Positions 43,620 to 53,566 of a stretch of DNA of 64,000 nucleotides are shown here, piece by piece (position 1 is the stretch's first letter; the number at the start of each line of letters is the position of its first letter). The notes beneath the pieces are model-generated. The model made no database searches. It had not been told where the DNA came from and worked only from the letters and a program-made list of their open reading frames with translations. The position numbers and the translations under genes were made by a program. The DNA is from Carettochelys insculpta (Eukaryota; Chordata; Testudines; Carettochelyidae). The DNA lies in contig NC_134137.1 of NCBI RefSeq assembly GCF_033958435.1, positions 105,534,501-105,598,500 on the forward strand, given 5' to 3'.

Positions 43620-43983
43620 ACACGACCAAGCCATCGTAGTCTTCTGCTGTTGAGGATCACTGTGTGGCTGGGTATGCTGGATCTTGACAGCACATCCGCA
43701 TTTGAAACTTTATCTTGCCAGTTGATAGTCATAATTCTGTGGAGGTAGCGAAGATGGAAGCTGTTCAATTTTTTCTCCTGGTTCAAGTAGGTGGTTAATG
43801 CCTCAGAACCATATAGCAGGATATTCAATACACATGCCAGATAGATTAGTAATTTTGTTTTCACTGTCAGCTTAGGATGGTTCCGTGCTTGTTTCATGAG
43901 TCTGCTAAAAATAGTAGCTGCCTTCCCAATTCTGATGTTCAGTTCTTCATCTATGGATAGGTTTGTGGTGACAGAAGATTCAA
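43620..43983 (-). repeat. Non-CR1 LINE, RT C-terminal part (right of the nested CR1)
   Basis: Minus-strand reading IGKAATIFSRLMKQA, LLYGSEALTTYLNQEKKLNS, FHLRYLHRIMTINWQDKVSN and LRWLGRV. It continues at 39218 across the CR1. A Harbinger-type end begins at 43984, so this LINE copy is truncated by that insertion. Confidence 0.75.
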
Positions 43984-44215
43984 GGCTGCGTCTACACATG
44001 CCCCCTCACTCTGGAGAGGGCACATTAATGAGGCAGTTTGGAAGATTCTAATGAGGCGCTGACGTGACTATGCACTGTCTCATTAGCATAATGACGGCCA
44101 TGTGCAATTCAAAAGCATCGCTTTCGGAACGCATGCCATCCATGTAGACAGGGGTCTTTTGAAAGGACCCCATGACTTCAAAAGCCCATTCTTCCTAAAA
44201 CCAAATAGGAAATCC
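43984..44215. mobile_element. Harbinger hairpin MITE, left half (copy g)
   Basis: Starts GGCTGCGTCTACACATGCCC after CAA and contains TCATTAGCATAATGACGGCC and a TTTTGAAAGGACCCC block. It stops where a CR1 fragment begins, so the right arm is missing. Confidence 0.55.
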
Positions 44216-44680
44216 CCCCACTGTAGAAGGCATGTGGACCCATCAGAAAGGGTTCAGCAGAAGGCAAATAAAATGATTAAGGGGCTGGAGCACATGACCT
44301 ATGAGGAGAGGTTGAGAGATCTGGGCTTATTTAGTCTGCAGAAGAGAAGACTGAGGGGCAATTTTATAGCAGCCTTCAACTTTGTGAAAGGAGGCTCGCA
44401 AGAGGATGGAGAGACTATTCTCAATGATGACAGGTGACAGAACAAGGAGCAATGGTTTGAAGTTACAGAGGGAGATGGGTAGGTTGGATATTAGGAAAAA
44501 CTATTTCACCGGGCGGGTGGTAAAGCACTGGAATGTGTTAGCGAGAGAGGTGGTGGAATCTCCATGCCTAGTCATGGCTGGGATGATTTAGTTTAGGTTG
44601 ATCCTGGTTTAGGTAGGGGGCTGGACTAGATGACCTCCTGAGGTCCCTTCCAGCCCTAGAAGTCTATGATTCTATGAAAT
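44216..44680 (+). repeat. CR1 LINE 3' end (second subfamily)
   Basis: Plus-strand VQQKANKMIKGLEHMTYEER, LRDLGLFSLQKRRLRG, later [17 protein letters not shown] and [13 protein letters not shown] blocks. It ends GGACTAGATGACCTCCTGAG and TTCTATGATTCTATGA. It is diverged from the long CR1. Confidence 0.85.
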
Positions 44681-45066
44681 CATAAACTCCTCATAAACAG
44701 CTCACTAGGGCTACGTCTACACGTGAAGCCTACATCGAAATAGCTTATTTCGATGTAGCGACATCGAAATAGGCTATTTCGATGAATAACGTCTACACGT
44801 CCTCCAGGGCTGGCAACGTCGATGTTCAACTTCGACGTTGCACAGCACCACATCAAAATAGGCGCAGCGAGGGAACGTCTACACGCCAAAGTAGCACACA
44901 TCGAAATAGGGATGCCAGGCACAGCTGCAGACAGGGTCACAGGGCGGACTAGCGCTTCCGGGGCAACAGCTAGCCGCTCCCTTAAAGGGCCCCTCCCAGA
45001 CACACTCAGCCTGCACAGCATGCGGTCTGAGGAGCCATAGGCACACAGACCCCGGGCGACGCAGTC

Positions 45067-45557
45067 ATGGACCCCCAGCAGCAGCAGCAACAGCCGCCAG
45101 AGGTCCACACAGCCCTCCCGGCAGGAGCAGGGCTTGCCCTGCTCCATGCCATGCGGGAGGCAGCTCAGCACCTCCTTGCTACACCGGAGGAGGAGCTGCC
45201 CCCAGGGCAGCAGGGCTCAACCCCCAACCCTGCAGCACCCCGCCCGCCCCCCACCTCACACGCCGGCGGCTGTGGAGCTACCCCACCAGCACCGACTGGT
45301 GGGAGCGGCTGGTGCTTGGGGAGTGGGACGACGACCGCTGGCTCAGGAACTTCAGAATGAGCTGGCAGACATTTATGGAGCTGTGCCAGTGGCTCACCCC
45401 CGCACTCAGGCACCAGGACACCGCCATGCGGCGTGCCCTCACAGTAGAGAAACGGGTCGGCATCGCTGTCTGGAAGCTGGCCACTCCCGACAGCTACCGA
45501 TCCGTGGGACAGCAGTTTGGTGTCGGCAAGGCCACCGTCGGGGCTGTCCTCATGGAG
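45067..45557 (+). CDS. Harbinger IV transposase, exon 1
   Basis: The ATG at 45067 starts MDPQQQQQQPPEVHTALPAG, which copies I and II share (MDPK/MDPR). The conserved helix-turn-helix block RRRLWSYPTSTDWWERLVLG (from about 45261), then FRMSWQTFMELCQWLTPALR, VWKLATPDSYRSVGQQFGVG and KATVGAVLMEV lies one frame over. So there is either an indel in the low-complexity N-terminus or an unrecognised short intron. Exon 1 ends GAG|GTAAGA at 45557, the same splice position as in copies I and III. The block from 45261 on is free of stops. Confidence 0.75.
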
Positions 45558-45709
45558 GTAAGAGAACCCACGGGGGGAGGGCAGGGCAGGGGAGGGGGGC
45601 CCGGGCAGAGGAGGGTGGGGGAGGCCAGGCAGGGCAGGGCAGGGCAGGGCAGGGCCACGCACACCCTGCTCACCCCTCATTGGTGCTGTCCCATGTGCTT
45701 TCTCTGCAG

Positions 45710-46468
45710 GTTGTGCGTGCCATCAACACCATGCTCCTGCAGAGGCTCGTGAGGCTGGGGGACCCAGATGCCACCATCGCGGCCTTTGCCACCCTGGGCT
45801 TCCCCAACTGCTTCGGGGCTCTGGATGGGACTCACATCCCCATCCGCGCCCCGCAACACAGTGGAGGACGATACCTGAATCGCAAGGGCTACCATTCTGT
45901 GGTCCTCCAGGCCTTGGTGGACAGCCGGGGACGTTTCCAGGACGTTTATGTGGGCTGGCCTGGCAGCACCCACGACGCCCAGGTTTTCCGGAACTCGGGC
46001 CTGTGCCGCCGGCTTGAGGCGGGGACCTACATCCCCCAGCGGGAGATCCCTCTGGGGGACACCACCATGCCCCTCTGCGTCATCGCAGATGCGGCGTACC
46101 CCCTCCGGCCCTGGCTCATGCACCCGTACACGGGCCATCTCTCCGCTAGCCAGGAGCGCTTCAACGAGCGCCTGAACCACACGCGCCAGGTGGTGGAGCG
46201 CTCATTTGGCCGCCTGAAAGGACACTGGAGATGTCTCCTGACCCGCCTGGATGTGGGCCCCAACAACATCCCCCTGATTGTGGGTGCCTGCTGCGCCCTG
46301 CACAATTTGGTGGAGAGCAAGGGGGAGGCCTTTTTCCAGGGCTGGGCTGTGGAGGCCGGCAGGGCCAACGTGCAGCCACCCGCTGCCCCCAGTCGGCAGG
46401 TGGACCCCAAAGGGACCCGGGTCCGGGAGGCCCTGCGGGCCCACTTCGATGATGAGGCCGCGGGGTGA
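45710..46468 (+). CDS. Harbinger IV transposase, exon 2 (complete DDE core)
   Basis: Begins VVRAINTMLLQRLVRLGDPD after the CTCTGCAG acceptor and runs without a stop to TGA at 46466-46468. It carries the HARBI1-type DDE nuclease fold: CFGALDGTHIPIRAP (first D), GWPGSTHDAQVFRNSGLCRR (second D), PLCVIADAAYPLRPWLM, and TRQVVERSFGRLKGHWRCLL (E). It ends CCALHNLVESKG plus a tail. All three catalytic residues are present. It cuts and joins the element's ends, presumably with the SANT partner. AATAAA lies 232 bp after the stop. Confidence 0.9.
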   Translation, partial: VVRAINTMLLQRLVRLGDPDATIAAFATLGFPNCFGALDGTHIPIRAPQHSGGRYLNRKGYHSVVLQALVDSRGRFQDVYVGWPGSTHDAQVFRNSGLCRRLEAGTYIPQREIPLGDTTMPLCVIADAAYPLRPWLMHPYTGHLSASQERFNERLNHTRQVVERSFGRLKGHWRCLLTRLDVGPNNIPLIVGACCALHNLVESKGEAFFQGWAVEAGRANVQPPAAPSRQVDPKGTRVREALRAHFDDEAAG

Positions 46469-46699
46469 ACTCTGCCAGGCCCCCCACTGCCCGCCCCTTC
46501 CTCCACCACACTCCTGCCCCAACGCCCACACCATGGAGCACCCAACCGCACCCCCCTCCCACTTTTCCTGGACAAATGACAGCACGCACTTGTGGCTGAA
46601 CTTACACTTCTTTTTCTTTGAGAACTTTTTTTTTTAACTATAAGTATATAAAACAAGAACAAACTATATACAACATGTGGAACCAAAGTAATATGTACA

Positions 46700-46705
46700 A
46701 ATAAA
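46700..46705 (+). terminator. Polyadenylation signal of the Harbinger IV transposase
   Basis: AATAAA in an A/T-rich stretch between the two convergent genes, 232 bp after the transposase stop. Confidence 0.5.
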
Positions 46706-46860
46706 GCAATAGTAATAAAAAAGTGTCCTCATTAATAAAAAGAAAATCAGGGAGGATAAAGGGGAGAACTATTTACATGGGGGGGACGGGGCAAACGGGG
46801 GGCACAAAATAATAAGTTGAAACTATATACAAGGGGGGGGCCACGTCCCAGGCCCCTCGC

Positions 46861-47410
46861 CCCTACAGTCCGGCACTGGGCGTGGGCGGCCAGGAGCCCC
46901 GCTGCGGCCGCAGCCCTGTCCGGGGCTGGCTGGGGGCGGGCCGGACCGGAAGATATGCCCGGCGAGTCTCAGCTGGCTCCAGGGGTCCCTCGGCACTCCG
47001 GCCCTCGGCGGTGGGTGGCAGGGCGACGGCGGACGGGACGGCGATGGGCGGAGCAGCTGGTGGTGCGGCTGGTGGAGCAGGCACGGCGGGCGCTGCGGCG
47101 GCCAGCACGGCATGGGGGGCCAGGTAGTCCACCAGGCGGTTGAAAGTCTCCATGTAGGCCCCCCATGCCTCTTGGCACCAGGCCAGCGCCCGCTCCTGCA
47201 GCTGCAGGTGCTGCTCCGCGACCTCCAGCTGCCGTCGGTGGATGACCAGCAGCTGGGGGTCTGTCGCCATCGGCTGTTGGTGGCACGGGGTCCGCCGTCT
47301 AGCCCGCCGTGGGGCCGGTCGGTCCTCGGCCGAGGGGCTGGCCTGGAGCGATGGTCCCGGAGGGCTCTCCGGGACCACTGATGCCTCACTGGCGCTCTCT
47401 TCCGGTCCTT
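46861..47410 (-). CDS. Harbinger IV SANT gene, exon 2
   Basis: After a ...CACCATCAG acceptor at 47411 the minus strand reads GPEESASEASVVPESPPGPS, a KR-rich RRARRRTP patch (possible nuclear signal), then LLVIHRRQLEVAEQHLQLQE and WCQEAWGAYMETFNRLVDYL, an alpha-helical coiled-coil-like segment. An Ala/Pro-rich tail follows. No stop until the end, near 46863. The exact splice phase with exon 1 was not resolved. Confidence 0.6.
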
Positions 47411-48008
47411 CTGATGGTGCAGGTGCGGGACACAGGAGAGGAGTGGGGGAAGAAGAATGGAGACAGGTGTTAGTGTGGGCCCCGAGCCGTGGCCTTTGTC
47501 CCCCCAGCCCTGTGCTGCAGGTTCCCCATCCCCGTCCCCGGGAGATGCTGCTGTGATGGATGGGGTTCAGGGGTCCCCCTGCCCTGCACCCCGTCCCCTG
47601 GTGGGAGCGACTCTCACTTCACTCCGCAGGGTCTGACAGCAGGAGAGGTTTCTTAGGCCACAGATGCCCAGTTTCTCCCAGGAGTGACAGCACCAGCTGT
47701 CGGAAGAGACAGTCCTTCCAACCCGTCATGGGGAGAAGACCCCAAGGGGTGCCCCTCTGGGATGCAGCTTTCCCCCTCCTCAGGCTGGCTGCCTTCCAGC
47801 TCTCCCTTCCCCTAGCCTCTACCTGTGGCCCCCGCCCTCCCCCCCCCGATTCCAAGCCAGCTCGGCTCCTCCCTCCTCTTTGTTCAGGGCAGAGGTGTCA
47901 CCTGCCAGCTGTAGCCCCAGGATCATCCTTTGCCCCTGGGAGCTATTCGGCTCTTGTTGCTCATATGTAGCCTGAGTCTCCCTTTTGCACTCCCCCAACT
48001 CCATCACA

Positions 48009-48044
<36 letters not shown>

Positions 48045-48283
48045 GGGGTGTCCCACCCCCTCCTCCCGGGGGCCCCTCGAGGTTCCGCTCCCCCCTGCCC
48101 CGGGGATGGGGCATGGCACTGTCGTGCGGGGTGGAGGGAGCAGGGGCTGATTCACTGCTGTGAGGGCCATGGCCCTGCTGTCCTTGGGGCCATGGCCATG
48201 TGAGCATGTGGGGGGCCCTGGACACATATCTATTACCCCCCGCCCCTCAAGCCCAGGGGTGTACACCAGAGGGGGGTACCTAC

Positions 48284-49069
48284 CTGTCGGTCCACTCCCA
48301 CGGTCTGGAGATCCCCGGGGGGCAGAGGCCCAGCTGCTGCTCCGGGATGGCAGGAGGAGGATCTGCAGCCTGGATTCTGCAGAGGAGGAGCCCCCTCCTC
48401 CTCCTCCTGCCGCGATGTCCCGGGGGTGGGCTCCAGGGGGGGGCCCCGGGGTGCGGGGCTTACTTCCGGGGCGGACTCCGGCTGCAGGGCCTGCTGGGGC
48501 TCGTTGGCCGAAGTATCAAGGGTGGCCGGAGGGGAGGAGGTGTGCCGGGGGCCCAGGATGTCCCTGAGCTCCCTGTAAAAGGGGCAAGTGACGGGGGCGG
48601 CCCCAGATCGGCTGGCCGCATCCTGGGCCCGGGAGTAACCCTGCCGCAGCTCCTTCACCTTACTCCTGATGTGATCAGGAGTGCGGGCAGGGTGACCCCG
48701 GGCAGCCAGGCCGTCGGCCAGCCGAGCAAACGCATCCGCATTCCGCCTCTTGCTCCCCATTACCTGGAGCACCTCCTCCTCGCTCCAGAGCCCCAGCAGG
48801 TCCTGCAGCTCGGCCTCCGTCCAGGAGGGGCCCTGCTGCCGCTTGCCAGCCTGGCTGCCCGCCTGGCTGGGCTGGCTGCCCTGGCTCCCCTTGGGGGGCG
48901 TCCCCTGGGGGGCACTGGGGGGGCTGCCGGGCAGCCATCGCAGCTGGGTGGGTGGCTGTGCTGGCTGAGGGACGTGCAGGCTGGCCGCGTGTCTGGGCTG
49001 CCGCCTGCACGTTCCGTCAGCTTCCTGCACAGGAATGGAGGGGGAGGGGACTTTAAGGGGCCGCTCCAT
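48284..49069 (-). CDS. Harbinger IV SANT/Myb-like protein, exon 1
   Basis: Minus-strand open frame. After a Gln/Ser/Lys-rich N-terminus (about 75 residues) it has GPSWTEAELQDLLGLWSEEE, SKRRNADAFARLADGLAARG, TPDHIRSKVKELRQGYSRAQ and CPFYRELRDILGPRH, a SANT/Myb-like trihelix with the three regularly spaced tryptophan/aromatic positions. A Pro/Glu-rich acidic region follows up to the donor GACAG|GTAGGT. In animal Harbinger elements such a protein binds subterminal repeats and helps the transposase enter the nucleus; I infer the same here. The ATG at 49069 is the first in frame; a shorter start within the N-terminus is possible. Confidence 0.75.
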
Positions 49070-49418
49070 GTGGCCACCATTGAGCTGAGGGGCTGGAGAG
49101 AGCGTCTCTCAACCCCTCATCTGATGGCCGCCATGGAGGACCCGGCAATTTCGACGTTGCGGGACGCGCAACGACTACACGGTTCCTACTTCGACTTTGA
49201 ACGTCGAAGTAGGGCGCTATTCCTATCCCCTCATGGGGTTAGCGACTTCGACATCTCGCCGCCTAACATCGAAGTTAACTTCGAAATAGCGCCCGACGCG
49301 TGTAGCCGTGACGGGCGCTATTTCGAAGTTAGTGCCACTACTTCGAAGTAGCGTGCACGTGTAGACACGGCTTAGGAGGAATACTTTGTAGAAGATTTTA
49401 TGCAAATATATACAAGTA

Positions 49419-49931
49419 CAGTAAATTCTTTCATATCCGGCATTCTATTTGGAACTCTCAAATAAGCGGTTCGGTGGAAGTAAATACAACAAAATACAGC
49501 AAATACTGTCTAAGTTTACAGTGTACAATGCTACTGTTGTTGGTAAATAAAGAACTCTGGATACATTTTAGTTTGTTTCTTAATATCGAATCTTGTTTTC
49601 TTTAGTGTTATGCATTGCTAAGTATACCTCTCTATTATCCAGAATATCTGAACATCCAGCAACCTCCTGGTCCCAGGGCTGCCGGATATGAAAAAGTTTA
49701 CTCTCTGTGTGTGTGTTTACACAGAGAGAGAGAAAGAGAGAGAGAATACCAGGAGTGATAAAAAGTTCTCAACCACTGGCTCTGCAGTGATTTCCAGGCA
49801 TTGTGAATTGTTAGGCACAATTAAATTCATTTGCTAGGCATTGCTAGGTACACCTCTCTATTATTCAGAATATTTGAACATCTGGCAACCTTCTGGTCCC
49901 AGGACTGCCAGATATGAAAAAGTTTACTGTG
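49419..49931. mobile_element. Tigger-like MITE with duplicated right half
   Basis: CAGTAAATTCTTTCATATCC (after TA) and the reverse complement of GGATATGAAAAAGTTTACT form inverted ends of a Tc1/mariner (Tigger) type element. The segment GCATTGCTAAGTATACCTCT to AGTTTACT (about 49610-49703) is repeated at about 49837-49931 with roughly 10 % differences. A second, truncated copy or local duplication is therefore present. GT/GA microsatellites follow both copies. Confidence 0.55.
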
Positions 49932-49932
49932 T

Positions 49933-49937
<5 letters not shown>

Positions 49938-49981
<44 letters not shown>
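49938..49981. repeat. (AC)n microsatellite
   Basis: A 44-bp uninterrupted AC run directly at the right end of the Tigger-like repeat. Confidence 0.97.
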
Positions 49982-49984
<3 letters not shown>

Positions 49985-50019
49985 GACAGAGAGTGGGGGG
50001 ATACCAGGAATAATAGAAA

Positions 50020-51640
50020 GTTCTCCAGCATGGATCACACTGCACTGCCTTCCCTTTGTTTGCCTCTCTTCAACTCATGGTAGCAGCGTCTATTCAACTT
50101 GCACATGGACTAAACATCTTCATGTCCTCAGTTCCTTCTCTACCATGAAATCCTGTGAGATAAAACTCTGATGCAGAAGGGAAGGAGGGCAAATAGTGAA
50201 GTACTCACAGAGACACTCATCTTGAACTTAATTTACTGCACAAGATGAATAGTGTCCCTCTGGATGCTCAACTTAAGCAGCAGTAAGCTCACCAAGCAGT
50301 ATACCATAAAAGAGGAACAGCTTTGGAGCTGGATCCAATACATAAGGACTGTCATGCCAACAGCAGGATTTGATTTAAAGGTACGTATGAAAGTAGAGTG
50401 TTTGGGAAAAAAATGCATGGATGTACAGGTTGTTGCTTTGCAAATTTCAGCAGTTGGCACATATTTTAACAGTGTCATGGAGTTAGCTGGGCTCTTTGTA
50501 GAATGAACTATTCAAGGCTCTGAACATTAGCAGACTGGCAAGAAGCCATAAATCCACTTTGAAAGTCTTTCTGTAGAGATTGCGGATCTTTCAGATCAGA
50601 CCAAAACTGAGATAAGTAGTCCAGATGACTTTCTGAAGAACGCAGACAAAGCCAATGCACTTTTAGATCAGTGTGGCATTGGAGAGAGAATGCAGGATGA
50701 GAATATTTTAGGTATGACCTTCGGACATGGGCATAATGATATCTTATTCTTGAAGAAAACAGTGAATGGGCAGGAGAAAAATCACCTATTAATGACCTTG
50801 GTTTCTTGACTACACAAGCAAAAAGATGGCTATTGAGAATGCTATTGTTACAGGTTTAAGTGCATCAGAGGAAACTTCGCTAGTGGCCCAAAATGGGAAG
50901 AACAAAGATAGAATACTGCAGAGGGGAATGAAAGGCTGCAATAGCTGTCAAATAAAACCTCTGACGGAACTCATAGAAAGATCTGGCTTCTTGAAATCCA
51001 ATAGGCAATCAAGAGCAGCATGGAGAGAAAAATTAACAGATGAAACCTTGTGACAGAGTACACCAATGGTAAAACCCCTTTCATCTTTGAAGATACATAT
51101 TTCTATAAGACATGTTTCTATAGTTTAATAGAACCTGTTGTACCTCACACAGGAAACCTCTACTCCTAAGAACCATTGAAAAATCAAGCTCTGTGTTGGA
51201 GGATGGTTAAGTCAGATAGTGTTCAAGTGGAATCCTGAAACAGCAGACGGGAAATGGCCAATTTTGCCACTTGGACACCAGACCTGCCTTGGACAAGATG
51301 GTGCCACTGGAATGACTCTGACTTTGTCTTGTTTGAACTTATTTAATGCTCTCAGAAACAATAGCATCAGAGAATATGCACAAAGAAAGCCCCTCATCTA
51401 AAGAATGAGAAAGGTGCTTTCCAAGGACCGATAATCCAGATGCCCCTTCAGATCGAATTTCTTGCATTGTCTCCCAGCAACAGTTGTTAAGAGATCCACT
51501 TTTGGAAATGTACAAGGTCAGGAAATCTGTTTGTGAATCCAAGAACACCTGCCAGGACATTCTGCATGACTCAGCAGTTACCTAATATCACCTAGAATAT
51601 TTGCGTCTATGCTCATCTGTCATCTATTTGAATTTTAAAT
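50020..51640. repeat. Degraded retroelement sequence, DIRS-like
   Basis: Contains GTCCTCAGTTCCTTCTCTACC (50116-50136), a phrase that recurs at 58750 and is typical of turtle DIRS leader regions as I remember them. The rest is non-coding with many stops. Low confidence. Confidence 0.3.
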
Positions 51641-51649
51641 TCTTTGGTG

Positions 51650-52625
51650 TAAGGCCAATGATGACACAGATGATGCAGCTCTCATTGCTCATAATGGAGA
51701 CACAATATAGTCACTGATGGATTCTCTGTCCAGAGCCTGCAAGTTGTTTTCCCTTGACATAAGCATAAGAAAACTGTTATACTCACTCAATGCATACCAC
51801 AGCGACCTAATGTCATTCTGGATAACAGCCCATTAGATGTGGTTCAGCAATTCTGATACCTTGGATCTACCATCACCACAAACCTATCCATGGACAGGAT
51901 TGGGAAGGCAACTATTGTTTTTGTCAGACTTACGAAATGAGCATGGAACAATCCTCAACTGACAGTGAAAACAAACAAAATTACTGATCTACCTGGCATG
52001 TGTATTGAGTATCCCGCTATGTGGTTCTGAGGCATGGACCACCTACTCGAACCAGGAGAAAAAATTGAACAGCTTTCGTCTTCTCTGCCTCTGAAGAATT
52101 ATGAATATCAACTGGCAGGATAAAGTTTCTAATGCAGATGTCCTGTCAAGATTTGGCATACCCAGCCTCACAGTGATCCTCAACAGCAGAATACTACGAT
52201 GGCTTGGTCATGTGAGAAGAATGGGTGACCAACATCTTCCCAAAGAAATCCTCTTCAGTGAACTGTCATGTGGGTTGAGAACAGGTGAAAGACCAAAGCT
52301 AAGATTCAAGGATACATGCAAAAATGCCATGAAAATATTCAACATCGATTCAAAATCCTGGGAATCTACATCATCAGATCGAAATACCTGGTGATAATTG
52401 CTACGACAGGGCACATCATCCTTCGATAGTATACGTGCAAGCCATGCAAAAGAACTTTGTTTTAGAAGTAAAAACTCTCAGACTCAAGAATTTGGAAATA
52501 GACTGACATACAGTTATCACAATCGACCATGCAAATCCAATATTGGACAGATAAGCCACGAGAGAAGCTGCAGAAATACTGCTCACAGATCCTCACCAAT
52601 GCTGCTAACCACCATCTCTTGAGAC
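51650..52625 (+). repeat. Non-CR1 LINE fragment, RT C-terminal half
   Basis: Plus-strand frames read ADDAAL-like near 51665, then FVRLTK, LCGSEAWTTYSNQEKKLNSF, INWQDKVSNADVLSRFGIPS and LRWLGHVRRMGDQHLPKEIL, with frequent frame changes. Same family as 38812-39218 plus 43620-43983, and it supplies the uninterrupted reference that proves the CR1 nesting there. Confidence 0.7.
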
Positions 52626-52784
52626 GAAAGGGGGCCAGGTTAGATGTAAGGTCTTCCTTTTCCTATGCATTTGTACAGTTTCTGACACATTTGGAAAACC
52701 AGAACGCTATTAAAGTAAAAAACCTAATAATCATTATAATCATGCTGTATTGGCATGATCCAAGTGGCAACAAACATCAGTTAC

Positions 52785-52864
52785 CTTGTGATGGATTCCC
52801 GTGCTCCCTTTTCTTCCGTAACATCAAGGAGATCTTCATCAATTTTATCAGGTTTTTTTTGTAC
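52785..52864 (-). CDS. UGGT2: UGGT2 exon, VQKKPDK linker
   Basis: An 80-bp exon (26 codons plus 2). The acceptor is ...ACTAG and the donor ACAAG|GTAAC. It reads VQKKPDKIDEDLL and then an acidic, poorly conserved stretch ending ESIT. This is the flexible linker before the GT24 domain, the part of UGGT proteins that varies most between species. The two spare bases plus T of the next exon give serine. Confidence 0.9.
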
Positions 52865-52869
52865 CTAGT

Positions 52870-53236
52870 CATTAGAACACAGTGCTTATGTAATCTGGGA
52901 CATGAGCTAGTAAAGATACTATCTATAACATTGAAGTAAAATGGACTTATTGGCCAGACATCCGACAAGTCCTAGTTTTCTAATTCAGTGAGGTAATGCT
53001 TTAACTGTTTGAAATTACACTGTAACAACATAATTTCATACTATTCAAATATCAATATTTTGTACAGTGTACAATTAATGCTGTTCATCAAGATCTTGAA
53101 AAAGTGTCCACACTAGTGTATATTCTACAGTGTTATCTATATACTTTTCTCAGATTCATTCCTGTTCCTCTCTTAGATTTGTGACCCATCCTTTCTGTGT
53201 ACTTCATAAAACTTGCTCCAGGTATGCCAGGGAGAA
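52870..53236. other. UGGT2 intron, nothing recognised
   Basis: AT-rich, no feature seen. Confidence 0.35.
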
Positions 53237-53238
53237 TA

Positions 53239-53564
53239 CAGGTTGAACCTTTCTAATCCAGAACTCTCTCATCTGGCAAATTCCATAATCCGGCATGATT
53301 TTAGGTAGCTGGACAACTATTTATCATGGATGTGGCCAAGTTTTCCGTGGTCCCATAAAGTTTGTTTACAGCTACCAGTCCTGGCTCACAACATTCTGTG
53401 CTGTTATTTAGCTGTAATTTATCCCTAAATGTCTTCTAAGAGCCCAGTAAGCAACAGAAGTGTTGGTAACAGGCTAGAAAATATTGACCTCCTGTCATCC
53501 GGCAAATTCTCTCATCCAGTACCAGTCAGGTCCCGAGGGGGCTGGGCAAGAGAGGTTCAACCTG
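53239..53564. mobile_element. Tc1/mariner-type (Tigger-like) MITE
   Basis: A 326-bp element with inverted ends CAGGTTGAACCTTTCTAATC and (reverse complement) CAGGTTGAACCTCTCTTGCC, flanked by TA at 53237-53238 and 53565-53566, the target of mariner-type transposases. The interior repeats ATCCGGCA/TCATCCGGCAAATTC. Non-coding. Confidence 0.8.
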
Positions 53565-53566
53565 TA

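Larger units (their letters stand above)
44709..49372. mobile_element. Harbinger IV (4.66 kb, two-gene, nearly intact)
   Basis: Ends GGCTACGTCTACACGTG and (reverse complement) AGCCGTGTCTACACGTG. Exact TAG duplication at 44706-44708 and 49373-49375. The left subterminal region has ATCGAAATAGC repeats, the right TTCGAAGTAG and TTCGAAATAGC. It contains a DDE transposase gene (plus) and a SANT/Myb-like gene (minus), pointing at each other with their 3' ends about 400 bp apart. CpG-rich relative to its surroundings. The best preserved of the four large copies. Confidence 0.92.

Noticed and set aside
45134..45709. A single 444-codon transposase frame through the intron
   Set aside because: The first third of that frame matches no transposase sequence; the conserved N-terminal blocks lie in the other frame up to a clean GTAAG donor at 45558, and only the part from 45710 is coding.
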